DNA of 64,000 nucleotides, taken from positions 1,832,501-1,896,500 of the forward strand of contig NZ_CP049744.1 of assembly GCF_000760935.2 (NCBI RefSeq), given 5' to 3'. Each line of letters starts with the position of its first letter. The stretch's first letter is position 1. Source of the stretch: Rhodococcoides fascians A25f. Its GTDB lineage: Bacteria > Actinomycetota > Actinomycetes > Mycobacteriales > Mycobacteriaceae. Under the pieces are notes generated by a model that was not told the DNA's origin, did not search any database, and saw only the letters and a list, made by a program, of their open reading frames with translations. Of the stretch, positions 19,197-28,338 are shown piece after piece. The position numbers and the translations under genes were made by a program.

Positions 19197-20456
19197 ATGG
19201 CACCGATCGAAGTGGTGATCGCGGGCGGCGGTTTGGGTGGGCTGACCGCGGCGCTCTCTTTGCGGCACAGGGGCATCCAGGTGACGGTGCTCGAAGCCGC
19301 TGCCGAGCTCGGCGAGGTCGGAGCAGGCATCCAGACCGCACCGAACGCCAGCCGCATTCTCATCGCTCTCGGGATGCGTGACAAGCTGGAAGCGATCAAG
19401 ACCGAGCCGATGGACCAGGTGCGCAGGCGGTGGGAGAACGGCAAGGTCATTGCGCTCACCGCCCTCGGCGAGTACTGCAAGAAGACGTTCAATGCGCCGT
19501 ATTGGCATTACCATCGCGCGGACCTGCATTCGGCCATTCATGCGCAGTGCCTGGACCCCGACGGCCCGGGCCCGATGGTGGTGTTCGAGACCGACGCGAA
19601 GGTCGTCGAGGTCGATCGAACGAATCCGACGCGGCCCGTCGCGGTCACCGGAACCGGAAGACGCTACGAGTCGGACCTGCTCATCGGAGCCGACGGTATT
19701 CGTTCGACCGTGCGCGATCTGATCGGTCTACCCGATACTCTCGTGTTCTCCGGTGAAATGGCCTATCGCGCTTTGATTCCGGGTGATCGCATCGTCAAGG
19801 ACCCGGCCACCCGCTGGCTCGTCGACCGATACCAGAGCACCATCTGGTACGGACCCGACCGACACCTGGTGCACTACATGATCCGTAACGGTGAGTACCT
19901 CAATGTCGTTGCGCTGGCCCCGTGTACCGACGAGGTCCGCGACGGCGGACCGCGGCTCGTCGGGCCCGAGGAACTGATGGGGACGTTCCCGGACTGGGAC
20001 GACCGCGCCCACGCGATGCTCTCGAAGGCCGACGAGAACGTGCTGTGCCAGGCGCTCTACTACCGCAGACCCGATCCTCGCTGGACCGACGGCCGCGTCG
20101 CCTTGCTGGGCGACGCGTGCCATGCCATGCTGCCGTACCAGGCGCAGGGCGCGTCGCAGGCGATGGAAGATGCGGCCGTGCTCGCCGAGGAACTCGCGAA
20201 GGTCACCTCGAGCGGAATCGACGACGCGTTGGCACGCTACGTCTTTCGCCGAGCCCGGCACGCGCGGATGGTGCAGGACGCGAGCCTGCAGAACAAGACT
20301 TTCTACCACATACCCGATGGACCCGAGCAGCAGAAGCGGGACGCGACACTGGCGTCGTTCGATGGGGAGTCCGACATCTCGTACGACTGGCTGTGGAGCG
20401 GTACTCCGCTCGACGACAGCGACGACGAGAAATTCCATTACTCGTTCGTCCGATGA
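19197..20456 (+). CDS. nicC: FAD-dependent monooxygenase, 6-hydroxynicotinate 3-monooxygenase (NicC)-like
   Basis: 419 residues of the single-component (class A) flavin hydroxylase family. The FAD-binding GxGxxG motif is GGGLGGLTAALSL near residue 8, the second motif LLIGADGIRSTVRDLI follows, and RVALLGDACHAMLPYQAQGASQAMEDA holds the conserved GD. NicC hydroxylates and decarboxylates 6-hydroxynicotinate to 2,5-dihydroxypyridine, the substrate of the adjacent NicX. Salicylate hydroxylases look similar, so the specific role rests on context. The ATG at 19197 follows GGTGGAGAG and overlaps nothing; the stop overlaps the transporter start (ATGA). Confidence 0.82.
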   Translation: MAPIEVVIAGGGLGGLTAALSLRHRGIQVTVLEAAAELGEVGAGIQTAPNASRILIALGMRDKLEAIKTEPMDQVRRRWENGKVIALTALGEYCKKTFNAPYWHYHRADLHSAIHAQCLDPDGPGPMVVFETDAKVVEVDRTNPTRPVAVTGTGRRYESDLLIGADGIRSTVRDLIGLPDTLVFSGEMAYRALIPGDRIVKDPATRWLVDRYQSTIWYGPDRHLVHYMIRNGEYLNVVALAPCTDEVRDGGPRLVGPEELMGTFPDWDDRAHAMLSKADENVLCQALYYRRPDPRWTDGRVALLGDACHAMLPYQAQGASQAMEDAAVLAEELAKVTSSGIDDALARYVFRRARHARMVQDASLQNKTFYHIPDGPEQQKRDATLASFDGESDISYDWLWSGTPLDDSDDEKFHYSFVR

Positions 20457-21883
20457 CGACCTCGGACCACAACACCGCGCCGGAGGCTGCGATGAAGACT
20501 GGTGATCAGGTAGTACAGGAGCTCCCCTGGAAATGGGGTGTGCAGGGCAAGATCTTCATCATCGGCGGGCTGGGCTACATGTTCGACGCCTGGGACGTAG
20601 CGCTGAACGGATTCTTGACGCCCCTGCTCGGCAGCTACTGGGACCTCTCCCAGGCCGAGCGCGGGCTCGTCGCCACCGGCAACCTGATCGGCATGGCCGT
20701 CGGCGCCGTCGTGTGGGGAACGATCGCCGACCGAGTCGGGCGTAAGCGCGCATTCTCGTTGACGCTGTTGATCTTTGCGCTGTTCTCGGTCCTCGGCGCT
20801 TTCGCGCCGAGCTTCGAGATCTTCATCATCCTGCGGTTCCTGGCCGGGTTCGGCCTCGGCGGCTGCATCCCCGTGGACTACGCGCTGGTCAGCGAATTCT
20901 CACCCCGCCGAATTCGCGGCAAAATTCTGTCCGCGATGGACGTCTGGTGGCCCATCGGTGCCACCATCTGCGGCGTCGTCGCCACGCTTCTCGTCCCCAT
21001 CGACGGAGACGTTCGTTGGCGCTACATGCTGCTGTTCATGGTTCTGCCTGCGCTGCTGCTGTTCTGGGTTCGACGCGGCATCCCCGAGTCGCCGATCTAC
21101 CTCGCCAAGGTCGGCCGAGAAGTCGAGGCCCGCGCCGTCATCGACGACATGGTGACGCGCACCGGATCCGAGGCCGTCGAGTACGTCATCGTCGCCGATA
21201 CCGCGCCGAAGGGGCCGGGCGGAATGAAAGCGGCTCTGACACAGCTGAAATCGGTCTGGCGCTACAGCCCACGCATTACCGCCGCAGCGTGGATGCTGTT
21301 CGTGTCGATCATGCTGCTGTACTACGCGGCGCTCAGTTGGATGCCGTCCATCCTGCGGGCCGAGGGCTACGGCGAGTTCGCAGCCTTCGCCGGTACGACG
21401 CTCATGACCGGAGTAGGCATCGTCGGTGTGCTCACCTCGGCGTTCATAGTCGAGATATTCGGTCGCAAGTGGGTCATCGGGTTGTCGGGTCCTATCGCCG
21501 GTAGTGCGCTGGTCTTGTTCGCTGTCATGCTCGACATCCAGTCTGCAGCTCTGATCTGGCTGGGCATCTTCGGATTCGTCATCCAGCTGACCATCCCGGT
21601 GCTGTACTGCTACGTCTCCGAGTTGTACCCCACCAATATTCGCGCCTCGGGATTCGGCTACGCATCCTCGGTCAGTCGGGTGGCCACCGGATTCGCTCCT
21701 CTCCTGTTCGGTTCGGTCATGTGGCCGATCCTCGGTCTGCCGTTGACATTCGGCATCGTCACAGCGTTCGTGCTGTTCGCGGTTATCTGGATGGCGTACT
21801 TCGCACCGGAGACCAAGGGGCGCGAACTCGACACCCTCGTCGACGAACCCGCCGAGGTAGTCGCAGGCGAGGCTCGGGTCTGA
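20453..21883 (+). CDS. MFS transporter, NiaP/NicT-like aromatic acid carrier
   Basis: 476 residues, 12 predicted membrane helices. GGLGYMFDAWDVALNGF in helix 1 has the Asp pattern of niacin and aromatic acid carriers (NiaP/AAHS). The loop after helix 2 is ADRVGRKRAF, and RFLAGFGLGGCIPVDYALVSEF is helix 4. It ends with a hydrophilic tail, APETKGRELDTL. In this operon it most likely imports nicotinate or a similar pyridine carboxylate. Start overlaps the nicC-like stop (ATGA), and its stop overlaps the next start by one base (TGATG). Confidence 0.87.
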   Translation: MTTSDHNTAPEAAMKTGDQVVQELPWKWGVQGKIFIIGGLGYMFDAWDVALNGFLTPLLGSYWDLSQAERGLVATGNLIGMAVGAVVWGTIADRVGRKRAFSLTLLIFALFSVLGAFAPSFEIFIILRFLAGFGLGGCIPVDYALVSEFSPRRIRGKILSAMDVWWPIGATICGVVATLLVPIDGDVRWRYMLLFMVLPALLLFWVRRGIPESPIYLAKVGREVEARAVIDDMVTRTGSEAVEYVIVADTAPKGPGGMKAALTQLKSVWRYSPRITAAAWMLFVSIMLLYYAALSWMPSILRAEGYGEFAAFAGTTLMTGVGIVGVLTSAFIVEIFGRKWVIGLSGPIAGSALVLFAVMLDIQSAALIWLGIFGFVIQLTIPVLYCYVSELYPTNIRASGFGYASSVSRVATGFAPLLFGSVMWPILGLPLTFGIVTAFVLFAVIWMAYFAPETKGRELDTLVDEPAEVVAGEARV

Positions 21884-22734
21884 TGAAGCCCGCGCAGTTC
21901 GACTACCACCGGGCACGCGATGTCTCGGGTGCAGTGCGGCTGCTGGCCGAGCTGGGCGAGGACGCGAAGATCATCGCCGGAGGCCAGTCCCTGGTCGCCA
22001 TGATGAACTTCCGCCTCGCCCGGCCCGGACATCTGGTCGACGTGGGTGGGTTGAACACTTTGCGTTACATCCGCCGAGAATCCGACGGCCTCCACATCGG
22101 AGCGCTCACCACCCACCACGACGTCGAATCCGGAGACGTGGGAACGGACTTCGCTGTTCTTCGCCAGGCCATGCGGTGGGTGGGGCACTACCCGATCCGT
22201 ACGCGCGGAACTGTCGGAGGCAGCATCGCTCATGCGGACGCCACCGCGGAATGGTGCTTGCTCGCCATCCTGCTCGACGCCCGCATCGTCGTCGAGAGCG
22301 TGCGGGGGCGGCGAACCGTCGAGGCAGACTCGTTCTTCTTCGGGTACTACTCCACCGATCTCGCGTTCGACGAGATGATCGTCGAGATCGTGTTCCCGCA
22401 CCCGGCACCACACGCTGCGGTGACCGAGTATGCCGAGCGACAGGGTGATTTCGCGATCGTGGGCGCGGCCGTATCCCTCGATCTCGACGGTGTGGCCGTG
22501 GTGGGTGGACGCGTCGCTCTCGCGGGAGTGGGCGCGACTCCCGTTCGATCGTCCGCAGGTGAGGCCGTTCTGGCCGCCGGTGGAACGTTCGGCGACTGTG
22601 CGGATGCCGCAGCCGAGGAACTGGAATTGGAGGACGAGGGCATGGTCACTGCCGAATATCGGCGCACCCTGGTGCGCACATTGGTGGCCGAAGCCTGCAG
22701 CGACGCACTGGTATCGCAGGGGGTGCCCACATGA
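21883..22734 (+). CDS. molybdenum hydroxylase, FAD-binding (medium, CoxM-type) subunit
   Basis: 283 residues. KIIAGGQSLVAMMNFRLARPGHLVDV (about residues 29-54) and IRTRGTVGGSIAHADATAEW (about 105-124) are the two FAD-binding signatures of the CoxM/XdhB family. The C-terminal domain is of the CO-dehydrogenase flavoprotein type. It passes electrons from the iron-sulfur subunit to FAD and an acceptor. Gene order medium, large, small subunit is the classic CoxMLS arrangement. With the next two genes it would form a nicotinate 6-hydroxylase (nicotinate dehydrogenase) or a hydroxylase of a related ring. Confidence 0.92.
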   Translation: MKPAQFDYHRARDVSGAVRLLAELGEDAKIIAGGQSLVAMMNFRLARPGHLVDVGGLNTLRYIRRESDGLHIGALTTHHDVESGDVGTDFAVLRQAMRWVGHYPIRTRGTVGGSIAHADATAEWCLLAILLDARIVVESVRGRRTVEADSFFFGYYSTDLAFDEMIVEIVFPHPAPHAAVTEYAERQGDFAIVGAAVSLDLDGVAVVGGRVALAGVGATPVRSSAGEAVLAAGGTFGDCADAAAEELELEDEGMVTAEYRRTLVRTLVAEACSDALVSQGVPT

Positions 22735-25097
22735 GCGTCGATCAGGTTCTCACGCCCAAGTTCGTCGGCACCTCGGTCGCACGCCGCGAGGACCCTCGAT
22801 TGCTCACCGGCCGAGGCAGATTCGTCGATGACATCGCGATGCCGGGCATGCTGCACGCCCAGTTCGTGCGCAGCACCGTGGCGGCCGGACACATCACCGG
22901 TCTCGATGTCGGTGATGTCGCAGGGGTCGAGGGAGTACACCGCGTCTTCACTGCGGCGGACTTGGACCTGCGGCCGATTCGCGCCGAATTATCCCGTCCG
23001 CTCAGCGAATTCGTGCCCACCGACATGCCCGTCCTGGCGCACGACGTCGTACGTTACGTCGGTGAGCCGTTGGCCATCGTCGTCGCCGCCGATGCGTACA
23101 GCGTCGAGGACGGACTCGAAGCGGCACGAGTGTCGTACCGGACCGTCACCGCAGTCACCTCCGCAGATCAGGCCATATCCGAGGGCGTGCCCCTGGTGCA
23201 CGATTCGGTGCCGAACAACACCGTCGTGGACGTGCAGATGTTCGCCACCGAGGGCATCGACGAGATCTTTCACGACGCACACACCGTGGTGTCCGTGCAG
23301 TCCAGAACGGGGCGTCAGAACGCACTGCCGCTCGAGACCCGCGGATGCATTGCCTACTGGGACGACCGCGACGAACAGTTGATCATCTATATCTGCACGC
23401 AGGTCCCGCACCAGGTTCGGACAGTCACCGCGCAGTGCCTCGGTCTCGACGAACGCCAGGTTCGGGTCGTCGTGCCCGACATGGGCGGCGGGTTCGGGCA
23501 GAAGTGCGTCGTCGGCCGCGAGGAGATCGCCGTCGCGGCAGCTGCATTGAAGCTCCGTCGCCCGGTCAAGTGGATCGAGGATCGCAAGGACGCACTGACG
23601 GCGTCCTTCCTGGCACGCGAGCAGCAGTACGACGTGCGGGCCGCGTTCGATTCCGAGGGGCACATTCTCGGCCTCGACGCCGACGTCGTGTGCGACATGG
23701 GTGCGTACTCGTGCTACCCCTTCACCGCGGGCATCGAGCCGCTCATGGCCTCCGCCGAAATGCCGGGGGTGTATCAGGTTCCGGCCTATCGGGTGCGGGG
23801 TCGTTCCGTGTTCAGCAACAAGGCACCGACGGCGCCGTACCGCGGAGTGTCACGCCCGCAGTACGTGATGGTGATGGAGCGGCTGTTCGAGCGAGCGGCT
23901 CGCGAACTGCAGCTCGATGCAGTGGAGATCAGGCGGCGCAACGTGATCACCGCGTTCCCGTACACCGGTGTCAACAACATCACCTACGACCCGGGCTCGT
24001 ACCTCGAGGCCCTGAACCTGTGCGAGCAGACGCTGCGGGACGGCGGTTGGTACGACCTTCAGGAGCGGGCGACCGCCGACGGCCGACACATCGGCATCGG
24101 CTACTCGTGCTTCAGCGAGCGAACCGGATACGGCAGCAGTGCATTCGCGGCCCGCAAGATGAACGTGGTCCCCGGATTCGACATCTCGGAGGTCAGGATG
24201 GACACCTCCGGCACCGTCGTCGTGACCACCGGAACGATGAGCCACGGGCAGAGCCACGAGACCACCATGGCGCAGATCGTGGCCGACCGACTGGGAATCA
24301 CGGTCGATCAGGTCAAGATCGTGCAGGGCGACACCGACCGGATCACGTACGGCTTCGGATCGTTCGCCTCTCGCTCGATCACCATCGGCGGCAGTGCGGT
24401 GGCGCTGGCGTCGACCAAATTGGGAGACAAGCTGTGCGAGATCGCCGCGCACCTGCTGGAGACTCGCGACGACAACGTCGAGCTGGCCTCGGGGCGGGTG
24501 CGTCAGCGTGACGACCACTCGAAGTACGTCACCTACCGGGATATCGCCGACGTCGCGTATCTGAAGGCACAGTTGCTGCCCAAGGGGGTCGAGCCGGGGT
24601 TGTCCGCGACGGCGAGTTTCGACGTGTTCAACGACGGCACGTTCTCCAACGCCACCCACGGCGTCGTCGTCGAATTGCACGAGGGCACCGGGCAAGTGGA
24701 GATCCTGAAGTACGTCTGTGTCGAGGACTGCGGGGTCGCGATCAATCCGAAGATCGTCGAGGGCCAGTGCCGCGGCGGGATCGCGCAGGGGATCGCCGGC
24801 GCGTTGTTCGAGCAGGTGTCGTACGACGAGAATGGAAACCCGCTGTGCGCCAGCTTCATCGACTACAAGGTGCCGACGGCGTGCGAGATTCCCGACATCG
24901 AGATCCATCACCTCGAAACTCCCTGCCTGTTCACCGAATCCGGAGCCAAAGGGGCAGGTGAGGGTGGAACGATCGGCGCACCGGCCGCGGTGCTCAATGC
25001 CGTCAACGACGGATTGCGTTCCACCGGAGTCGAACTGAACGACACACCGATCACTCCCGTCGCAGTACAGGCGGCACTGGCGAAGGGAAGGCCATGA
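22731..25097 (+). CDS. molybdenum hydroxylase, molybdopterin-binding (large) subunit
   Basis: 788 residues, normal for xanthine dehydrogenase-family large subunits. It opens GTSVARREDPRLLTGRGRFVDD, typical of CoxL-type proteins, and contains the cofactor loop DMGGGFGQKC and APYRGVSRP. The C-terminal GAKGAGEGGTIGAP carries the catalytic Glu. The CO-dehydrogenase active-site loop (AYRCSFR) is absent, so it is not CO dehydrogenase. Expected reaction: water-derived hydroxylation of the pyridine ring, for example nicotinate to 6-hydroxynicotinate. The start overlaps the FAD-subunit stop (ATGA) and the stop overlaps the iron-sulfur subunit start. Confidence 0.92.
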   Translation: MSVDQVLTPKFVGTSVARREDPRLLTGRGRFVDDIAMPGMLHAQFVRSTVAAGHITGLDVGDVAGVEGVHRVFTAADLDLRPIRAELSRPLSEFVPTDMPVLAHDVVRYVGEPLAIVVAADAYSVEDGLEAARVSYRTVTAVTSADQAISEGVPLVHDSVPNNTVVDVQMFATEGIDEIFHDAHTVVSVQSRTGRQNALPLETRGCIAYWDDRDEQLIIYICTQVPHQVRTVTAQCLGLDERQVRVVVPDMGGGFGQKCVVGREEIAVAAAALKLRRPVKWIEDRKDALTASFLAREQQYDVRAAFDSEGHILGLDADVVCDMGAYSCYPFTAGIEPLMASAEMPGVYQVPAYRVRGRSVFSNKAPTAPYRGVSRPQYVMVMERLFERAARELQLDAVEIRRRNVITAFPYTGVNNITYDPGSYLEALNLCEQTLRDGGWYDLQERATADGRHIGIGYSCFSERTGYGSSAFAARKMNVVPGFDISEVRMDTSGTVVVTTGTMSHGQSHETTMAQIVADRLGITVDQVKIVQGDTDRITYGFGSFASRSITIGGSAVALASTKLGDKLCEIAAHLLETRDDNVELASGRVRQRDDHSKYVTYRDIADVAYLKAQLLPKGVEPGLSATASFDVFNDGTFSNATHGVVVELHEGTGQVEILKYVCVEDCGVAINPKIVEGQCRGGIAQGIAGALFEQVSYDENGNPLCASFIDYKVPTACEIPDIEIHHLETPCLFTESGAKGAGEGGTIGAPAAVLNAVNDGLRSTGVELNDTPITPVAVQAALAKGRP

Positions 25098-25597
25098 GCA
25101 ACAAGCAACTGATCGAACTGACCGTCAACGGTATCGAGCACGAAGTGATCAGCGAGCCACGCCGCACCCTGGTCGACGTGCTACGGCACGACCTGCAGCT
25201 GACCGGAACCCATGTGGGGTGCGAGCACGGCGTGTGCGGTGCCTGCACCGTTCTGATCGACGGCAAACCGGCTCGCGCCTGCCTGACCTTCGCGGCGCAG
25301 GTCGAGAGCTCCGACATCCGGACCGTCGAATCACTCGGCCGGGACGGCGAATTGAGTGACCTACAGCAGGCATTCGCAGACCACCACGGCCTGCAGTGCG
25401 GATTCTGCACGCCTGGATTTCTGATGCTGGCCGAGGGCTATCTCGCCGAGCATCCGGACGCCACCAAGGAGGAGATCCGCGAGGTGGTCGCCTCGAACTA
25501 CTGCCGTTGCACCGGATACCAGACCATCGTCGAGGCCATCGACTCGTGCGCCGAACAGCGCCGCTGCGTCGGCTGTGTGAACGGAGTTTCCCAGTGA
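25094..25597 (+). CDS. molybdenum hydroxylase, 2x[2Fe-2S] (small) subunit
   Basis: 167 residues. The plant-type cluster ligands are C43, C48, C51 and C63 (GCEHGVCGACTVLIDG...AC). The second cluster ligands are C102, C105, C137 and C139 (QCGFCTPG and YCRCTGYQ). It carries electrons from the molybdenum centre to the FAD subunit. Start overlaps the large-subunit stop by four bases, and the stop is overlapped by the GTG of the CoxG-like gene, showing a fully coupled unit. All eight cysteines are present, so the subunit should be functional. Confidence 0.94.
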   Translation: MSNKQLIELTVNGIEHEVISEPRRTLVDVLRHDLQLTGTHVGCEHGVCGACTVLIDGKPARACLTFAAQVESSDIRTVESLGRDGELSDLQQAFADHHGLQCGFCTPGFLMLAEGYLAEHPDATKEEIREVVASNYCRCTGYQTIVEAIDSCAEQRRCVGCVNGVSQ

Positions 25598-26220
25598 TAC
25601 TGACCAATACCCTCGAGATCGACGCATCGGCCGATGACGTCTTTCGGCTGATCAACGACGTCGAGAAGGTGGCGACCTGTGTACCGGGTGCCGCCATCAC
25701 CGGCAAAGACGGTGAGACATTTCTCGGCGGGGTCAAAGTGAAGGTCGGGCCGATCAGCGCCTCGTACGCGGGCACCATTCGGTTCCTCGAGGTCGACGCC
25801 GAGACCCGCACGCTCTCACTCGAAGCCAAGGGCGCGGACTCGCACGGAAACGGCGATGCCGAGGCTCAGGTGGATCTGTCGGTCGAGGCGATCGGCGACC
25901 GCTCGCGGTTGACGTTGAACACCGATCTGGTCATCAGCGGAAAGATCGTCTCGTTCGGCAAGGGCGCGATCGTCGCGGTCTCGAACAAGGTGCTGCAGCA
26001 GTTCGCCGTCAATCTCGGTGCGCTGCTCAGTGGTTCGGCTACGGCCGATCCAACCACGCCGGCAGCGGTGAGGGCTGCTGTTGCGAGCCCGATCGGCGGT
26101 GAGTTGAACGCGATGAGCCTGCTGCCCGAACCGGTGCGCAAGTACGCACCGATCGCGGGCATCTTCCTCGCCGGAATGGTCGAGGGCTGGCTGGTGTCCA
26201 GGGCCTTCGGGCGACGGTAG
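25594..26220 (+). CDS. CoxG-like SRPBCC protein (molybdenum hydroxylase accessory)
   Basis: 208 residues from a GTG overlapping the previous stop. Residues 1-145 form an SRPBCC/CoxG domain (FRLINDVEKVATCVPGAAIT, GGVKVKVGPISASYAGTIRF). The C-terminal part ends in a hydrophobic helix, YAPIAGIFLAGMVEGWLVSRAFG. CoxG in carboxydotrophs anchors CO dehydrogenase at the membrane, and homologues accompany many molybdenum hydroxylases, so a role in membrane anchoring or maturation is plausible. Last gene of the operon; the convergent racemase-like gene begins one base later. Confidence 0.88.
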   Translation: MILTNTLEIDASADDVFRLINDVEKVATCVPGAAITGKDGETFLGGVKVKVGPISASYAGTIRFLEVDAETRTLSLEAKGADSHGNGDAEAQVDLSVEAIGDRSRLTLNTDLVISGKIVSFGKGAIVAVSNKVLQQFAVNLGALLSGSATADPTTPAAVRAAVASPIGGELNAMSLLPEPVRKYAPIAGIFLAGMVEGWLVSRAFGRR

Positions 26221-26221
26221 C

Positions 26222-26887
26222 TCAGCTGCGCACCGCGCTCGAGATTCTGTCGACGACCATCGCAACGGCACTCGGAACCGGCTCGATGACGTCCACGTCG
26301 GTGCGCAGCGCCAGCCGCCGAGCCGAATCGCTCAACGGTCCGCCGCCGATGACGACGGCGCTGGCTCCGGCGGCCGCTGCTGCATCGACCGCTGTTCCCA
26401 GTTCGACAACGCTCGATGCGAGGTCCTCGGCCAGGACCAACGGCGATGACGCAGTGAGGAACACACCCGCGAAATCGCCGTCGGGCACGGTGGCACGAGT
26501 CAGTGCATCGAGTGGGGCGGCGAGATCGGCTGTGGTGGTGGCGATCGCGAAGCGGCGACCGCCTCGTGCGGCGTGCAGGATTCCTGCCTCGCCGATCCCG
26601 ATGACCGGAATGTCGACGAGGGTTCGGAGTTCGGCCGCACCGGGATCACCGAACGCGCCGACGATCACGGCGGCCGGGTCATGGTGCTCGATCGCGTCGA
26701 GGGCCGCTGCTACGACATCCGCTTCGGCAGCACGCAGCTGTTCGGTGCCGGTGATCATCGCCGGTCCGGTACCCGCGGTGACCCCGATGACGGTGAATTC
26801 TGTGTCGTAGAGCCAACGCCGCGCGACGTCGACGAGCAGCTGCGTCGTTGCAGTGTTCGAGTTGGGGTTGATCAAGAGAATCTTCAC
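26222..26887 (-). CDS. Asp/Glu/hydantoin racemase-fold protein lacking both catalytic cysteines
   Basis: 221 residues. The fold is clear: ILLINPNSN at the start, VIVGAFGDPGAAELR, VIGIGEAGILHAA and VVIGGGPLSDSA. Active racemases of this family, including allantoin and hydantoin racemases and maleate isomerase, use two Cys residues, found where A78 (in VGAFGDPG) and G182 (in VIGGGPL) lie here. This protein contains no cysteine at all, so a normal two-base Cys racemisation is not possible. It may bind a ligand or catalyse another reaction. It follows the MFS transporter gene by three bases on the same strand and is probably co-transcribed with it. Confidence 0.82.
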   Translation of the reverse strand: MKILLINPNSNTATTQLLVDVARRWLYDTEFTVIGVTAGTGPAMITGTEQLRAAEADVVAAALDAIEHHDPAAVIVGAFGDPGAAELRTLVDIPVIGIGEAGILHAARGGRRFAIATTTADLAAPLDALTRATVPDGDFAGVFLTASSPLVLAEDLASSVVELGTAVDAAAAAGASAVVIGGGPLSDSARRLALRTDVDVIEPVPSAVAMVVDRISSAVRS

Positions 26888-26890
26888 GGT

Positions 26891-28309
26891 TCAGCCATCT
26901 TCCGGCATGGGTTGTCCGAAGGTCTCTTTCGGGAACTGCACGGCGATTCCGCACACGATGAACAGGCCCGCCAGCATCGCGAACATGGCACCCACGCCGG
27001 ACGAGTCCAGGACGGCTCCGGCGATGAGCGGGAACAGTCCGCCGGAGAGGGAGCCCAGCGCCAGGATCACCGACGTCGCGAGGCCACGGATTCGCGTCGG
27101 GTATTGCTCGGGCGCGAACAGCCAGATAGTCGTGTTGAGGATGATGACCGAGAAATTGAACAGCGCACCGAAGAACAGTACGAGGCCGATAGAGGTTGCG
27201 AAGAAGCCGAATCCGAGTCCGGCAACGATGCCGAGCGCCGCTCCGCAGGTCAACGTCACTTTACGTGGAAGCTTGCGAGCAATGAGCGCGGCGGTCAGAG
27301 CGCCGATCAGCGACCCGGACTGCATCACGAGGGTGTACCAGAGCGCACTCGAGATCGACATTCCCCGCTCGGTCAGGATGACGGGGATGAGGGTGAGCAT
27401 CGAGATCTGGGCTGCGTAGGACATGCAGACGGCGATGCCGAGGGCGAGAGTGCTTCTGCGGTAACGCTTGCCGAACATTTCCGTCCACCGTGCGCGCGGT
27501 GCGGCCTGTTCGTCGACCGAGGTGTCGACGTTCAAGTACTGAACCTCGGAGTCGAGCGCGCCACGAAGCTTGCCCTGCGCGAGGCGGTTGATGACGGTGT
27601 TGGCCTCGGCCACACGGCCCGTCGCCGCGAGGAAGCGCGGTGTTTCCGGAAGCGAGCGGCGATAGAACACGACCGCGAGTGCCGGCAGCACGAGCAGACC
27701 GAACAGCCAACGCCAGCGATCGTCACCGGTGAAGATGGCGAAGACGATGACGCCGAACAGTGGGGCGAGCATGTTGCCCAGGCCGGCCGCTGCGACGTTG
27801 ATCATGCCGACCGCGGTACCGCGATGCTTGGCGGAGAAGAACTCGGAGAGCATGATCACCGCCACGGCGATTTCACCGCCGAGTCCGAGCCCGACCAGGA
27901 ATCGAGCGCCCACCAATACTTCGTAGTTGGGTGCGAATGCGCACAGTAGCGAGCCGAATGCGAACACGAGCAGGTTTGCACCGAGGAGGGTTCGACGACC
28001 GAAACGGTCCATCACCGCGCCGGCCAGGATGCGGCCGAGTGCGACGGCGGTGAACGTCGCTGTGTTCAGCAGTCCGATCTCGGTGCCGCCGAGGCCCCAG
28101 GATTCACGCAGTAGCGGCCCGGTGATGCCGACGGCATTCTGTTCGACGGCGTCGAAGAACACACCGAACAGGACCATGGCGACAATGCCGAAGTGCGCAG
28201 TGGTGAGGCCGATCTTCGAGTACGACGCCTCGATCTGTTCGCTGAGACCGGCCGCCTCGGGCGGTGGGTCGATCGGTGACTGCTTCTCGTTCGTGGTCGG
28301 GACGCTCAT
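26891..28309 (-). CDS. MFS transporter (organic acid or sugar-acid type)
   Basis: 472 residues with 12 predicted helices, a hydrophilic N-terminus of about 35 residues and a central loop around residues 225-275. Signature loops are AGAVMDRFGRRTL after helix 2 and RFLVGLGLGGEIAVAVIM in helix 4, with PEQYPTRIRG late in the protein, so it belongs to the metabolite:H+ symporter group. Substrate unknown. Its promoter region carries one TGGTATACCA site and faces the divergent GntR/FCD regulator, which has two more such sites. The racemase-like gene follows as a second operon member. Confidence 0.87.
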   Translation of the reverse strand: MSVPTTNEKQSPIDPPPEAAGLSEQIEASYSKIGLTTAHFGIVAMVLFGVFFDAVEQNAVGITGPLLRESWGLGGTEIGLLNTATFTAVALGRILAGAVMDRFGRRTLLGANLLVFAFGSLLCAFAPNYEVLVGARFLVGLGLGGEIAVAVIMLSEFFSAKHRGTAVGMINVAAAGLGNMLAPLFGVIVFAIFTGDDRWRWLFGLLVLPALAVVFYRRSLPETPRFLAATGRVAEANTVINRLAQGKLRGALDSEVQYLNVDTSVDEQAAPRARWTEMFGKRYRRSTLALGIAVCMSYAAQISMLTLIPVILTERGMSISSALWYTLVMQSGSLIGALTAALIARKLPRKVTLTCGAALGIVAGLGFGFFATSIGLVLFFGALFNFSVIILNTTIWLFAPEQYPTRIRGLATSVILALGSLSGGLFPLIAGAVLDSSGVGAMFAMLAGLFIVCGIAVQFPKETFGQPMPEDG

Positions 28310-28328
28310 CCCAGTGCCTCTCGCTCAG

Positions 28329-28338
28329 TGGTATACCA
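28329..28338. promoter_or_regulatory. GntR/FCD operator at the MFS promoter
   Basis: TGGTATACCA, a perfect 10-bp palindrome 20 bases upstream of the MFS start codon. It matches the general FCD-regulator pattern (TnGTnnACnA-like) and two further copies before the divergent regulator gene. Confidence 0.7.

Noticed and set aside
22731..25097. CO dehydrogenase (coxL)
   Set aside because: Gene order is CoxMLS-like, but the AYRCSFR active-site loop of form I CO dehydrogenase is absent and the neighbours are pyridine-pathway genes.
26222..26887. Maleate isomerase (NicE) for the pyridine pathway
   Set aside because: Same superfamily, but both catalytic cysteines are missing and the gene belongs to a separate regulated unit.
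26573..27949. 458-residue plus-strand frame opposite the racemase-like and MFS genes
   Set aside because: Highly charged, low-complexity antisense frame of real genes.
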